Source: Bifidobacterium breve
GTDB taxonomy: Bacteria > Actinomycetota > Actinomycetes > Nanopelagicales > Nanopelagicaceae
Direction of reading: 5' to 3'
Length of the DNA stretch: 15,579 nucleotides
Assembly (NCBI GenBank): GCA_945866155.1
Contig: CAMBGL010000019.1
Span: 1 to 15,579, forward strand
A model generated the notes under the pieces. The model made no database searches. It was not told where the DNA came from and was given only the letters and a program-made list of their open reading frames with translations. The position numbers and the translations under genes were made by a program. Positions 14,591 to 15,579 of this stretch are shown piece by piece (positions within the stretch are counted from its first letter, which is position 1; each line of letters opens with the position of its first letter).

Positions 14591-15579
14591 GTGCGATTCC
14601 TAAATTCACCCACGTATGACCTCACCTATGACGATGTATTCATGGTGCCTAGCCATTCCGAACTCTCAAGTCGAATGGAAGTTGATTTAGCATCACATGA
14701 TGGATCCGGAACAACAATTCCTTTAGTTGTAGCAAATATGACTGCAATATCTGGTCGACGAATGGCTGAAACAATTGCCAGACGAGGGGGAATAAGTGTT
14801 ATTCCACAAGATATTCCAATCGCAATTGTTAGTGATGTTATTTCTTGGGTGAAATCGCGCCATATATTTTTTGATACACCAATTACTTTATCTCCAGATC
14901 AAACAGTTGCAGATGCGGTGAGCCTGCTCAACAAAAGAGCTCACGGAGCAATAGTTATATTAGATAAAAACAAACCCGTTGGAATCGTTACTGAAGAAGA
15001 TTGTGAAGGCGTAGATCGCTTTACTCAACTCAAGATTGTTATGAGCAAAGACCTTATTACGCTACCTGATACATACGGAGCTAAAGAAGCATTTGAATTC
15101 CTGCATAATAACCGCCGCAAACTTGCCCCAGTAGTTTCGGCAAATGGTGAACTGGTTGGAATTCTTACACGTGTTGGTGCTCTACGTAGCACTTTGTATA
15201 CACCGTCATTAGATTCAAAGGGGCGCTTGCGTATTGCAGCAGCTGTTGGAATCAACGGAGATGTTGCAGCTAAAGCAAAAGCACTTATCGATGCAGGTGC
15301 AGATGTGCTTGTTGTCGATACTGCTCACGGCCATCAAAAGAAAATGATTGATGCACTCAAAGCTATTCGTGCAATAAATCCAACCGTTCCAATCGTTGCC
15401 GGCAATGTTGTTACTGCCGAAGGTGTACGTGATTTAGTTGCAGCAGGTGCCGATATTATTAAAGTTGGCGTTGGTCCTGGCGCGATGTGCACTACACGCA
15501 TGCAAACAGGTGTTGGCAGGCCACAATTCTCCGCAGTGTTGGAATGCGCCACTGAAGCGAAGAAATTAGGAAAATCAGT
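14591..15579 (+). CDS. guaB1: GuaB1-type GMP reductase with CBS domains (3' end outside window)
   Basis: IMPDH/GMPR-family TIM barrel; 329 codons are visible and the frame is still open at the window end. The mycobacterial GuaB1 protein was shown to be an NADPH-dependent GMP reductase (GMP to IMP and ammonia), so this role is likelier than IMP dehydrogenase. The opening RFLNSPTYDLTYDDVFMVPS and DGSGTTIPLVVANMTA are strongly GuaB1-like. A CBS pair spans about residues 90-200. AAAVGINGD, VDTAHGHQ and VAGNVVTAEG follow, and the catalytic loop GVGPGAMCTTR carries Cys300. GTG 14591 is the only sensible start: an in-frame TAG sits at 14579-14581, and the next ATG is already inside conserved sequence. 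It is separated from the permease by 51 bases and probably has its own promoter. Confidence 0.92.
   Translation, partial: MRFLNSPTYDLTYDDVFMVPSHSELSSRMEVDLASHDGSGTTIPLVVANMTAISGRRMAETIARRGGISVIPQDIPIAIVSDVISWVKSRHIFFDTPITLSPDQTVADAVSLLNKRAHGAIVILDKNKPVGIVTEEDCEGVDRFTQLKIVMSKDLITLPDTYGAKEAFEFLHNNRRKLAPVVSANGELVGILTRVGALRSTLYTPSLDSKGRLRIAAAVGINGDVAAKAKALIDAGADVLVVDTAHGHQKKMIDALKAIRAINPTVPIVAGNVVTAEGVRDLVAAGADIIKVGVGPGAMCTTRMQTGVGRPQFSAVLECATEAKKLGKS

Noticed and set aside
15025..15552. Two minus-strand open frames inside the right-edge gene
   Set aside because: They are antisense to clearly conserved GuaB1 sequence, including the catalytic Cys loop.

Overview
The window looks like part of a low-GC actinobacterial genome. 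The evidence is a GuaB1-type GMP reductase at the right edge (a family best known from Actinobacteria), a tetritol-catabolism gene order like that of Mycobacterium smegmatis, an AT-leaning base composition (estimated by eye), and very compact gene packing with many start/stop overlaps. A streamlined freshwater actinobacterium of the acI/Nanopelagicales type would fit. That placement is inference, since there is no rRNA or other marker here. No mobile elements, CRISPR arrays, tRNAs or rRNAs were seen, and no gene-free stretch exceeds about 125 bases.

Left block (1-3847, + strand): four tightly packed genes that look like a tetritol (erythritol/L-threitol) degradation operon. They are a DhaK-DhaL fusion kinase cut by the window edge (lerK-like), an RpiB-family isomerase (derI-like), a triosephosphate-isomerase-family protein with altered phosphate-binding loops (lerI-like) and a zinc-dependent medium-chain dehydrogenase (eltD-like). 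The implied route is erythritol or L-threitol to L-erythrulose, to L-erythrulose 1-phosphate, to D-erythrulose 4-phosphate, to D-erythrose 4-phosphate, which enters the pentose phosphate pathway.

Middle block (3853-10606, - strand): this converges on eltD with a 5-base gap. Read in the direction of transcription, it starts at 10606 with a class III aminotransferase, then an ABC-2 exporter of one ATPase and two permeases, coupled by a 1-base and a 4-base overlap. After a 123-base gap holding a hairpin come a second class III aminotransferase (GSA-aminomutase-like) and a glutamate dehydrogenase. The aminotransferases could pass amino groups to glutamate and the dehydrogenase release them as ammonium.

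Right block (10695-14539, + strand): this diverges from the first aminotransferase across an 88-base region rich in GGGTA repeats. It holds a CoA-acylating (methyl)malonate-semialdehyde dehydrogenase (mmsA), a DUF5060/DUF4038 glycoside-hydrolase-like protein overlapping it by one base, and a solitary MalG-type sugar ABC permease. The divergent aminotransferase/MmsA pair suggests omega-amino acid catabolism, for example beta-alanine to malonate semialdehyde to acetyl-CoA. Why a sugar-cleaving enzyme and an orphan sugar permease share the mmsA transcript is the least explained feature of the window.

Right edge (14591-15579, + strand): guaB1, cut by the window end. It has a GTG start and a -10-like hexamer placed so that the transcript would probably be leaderless.
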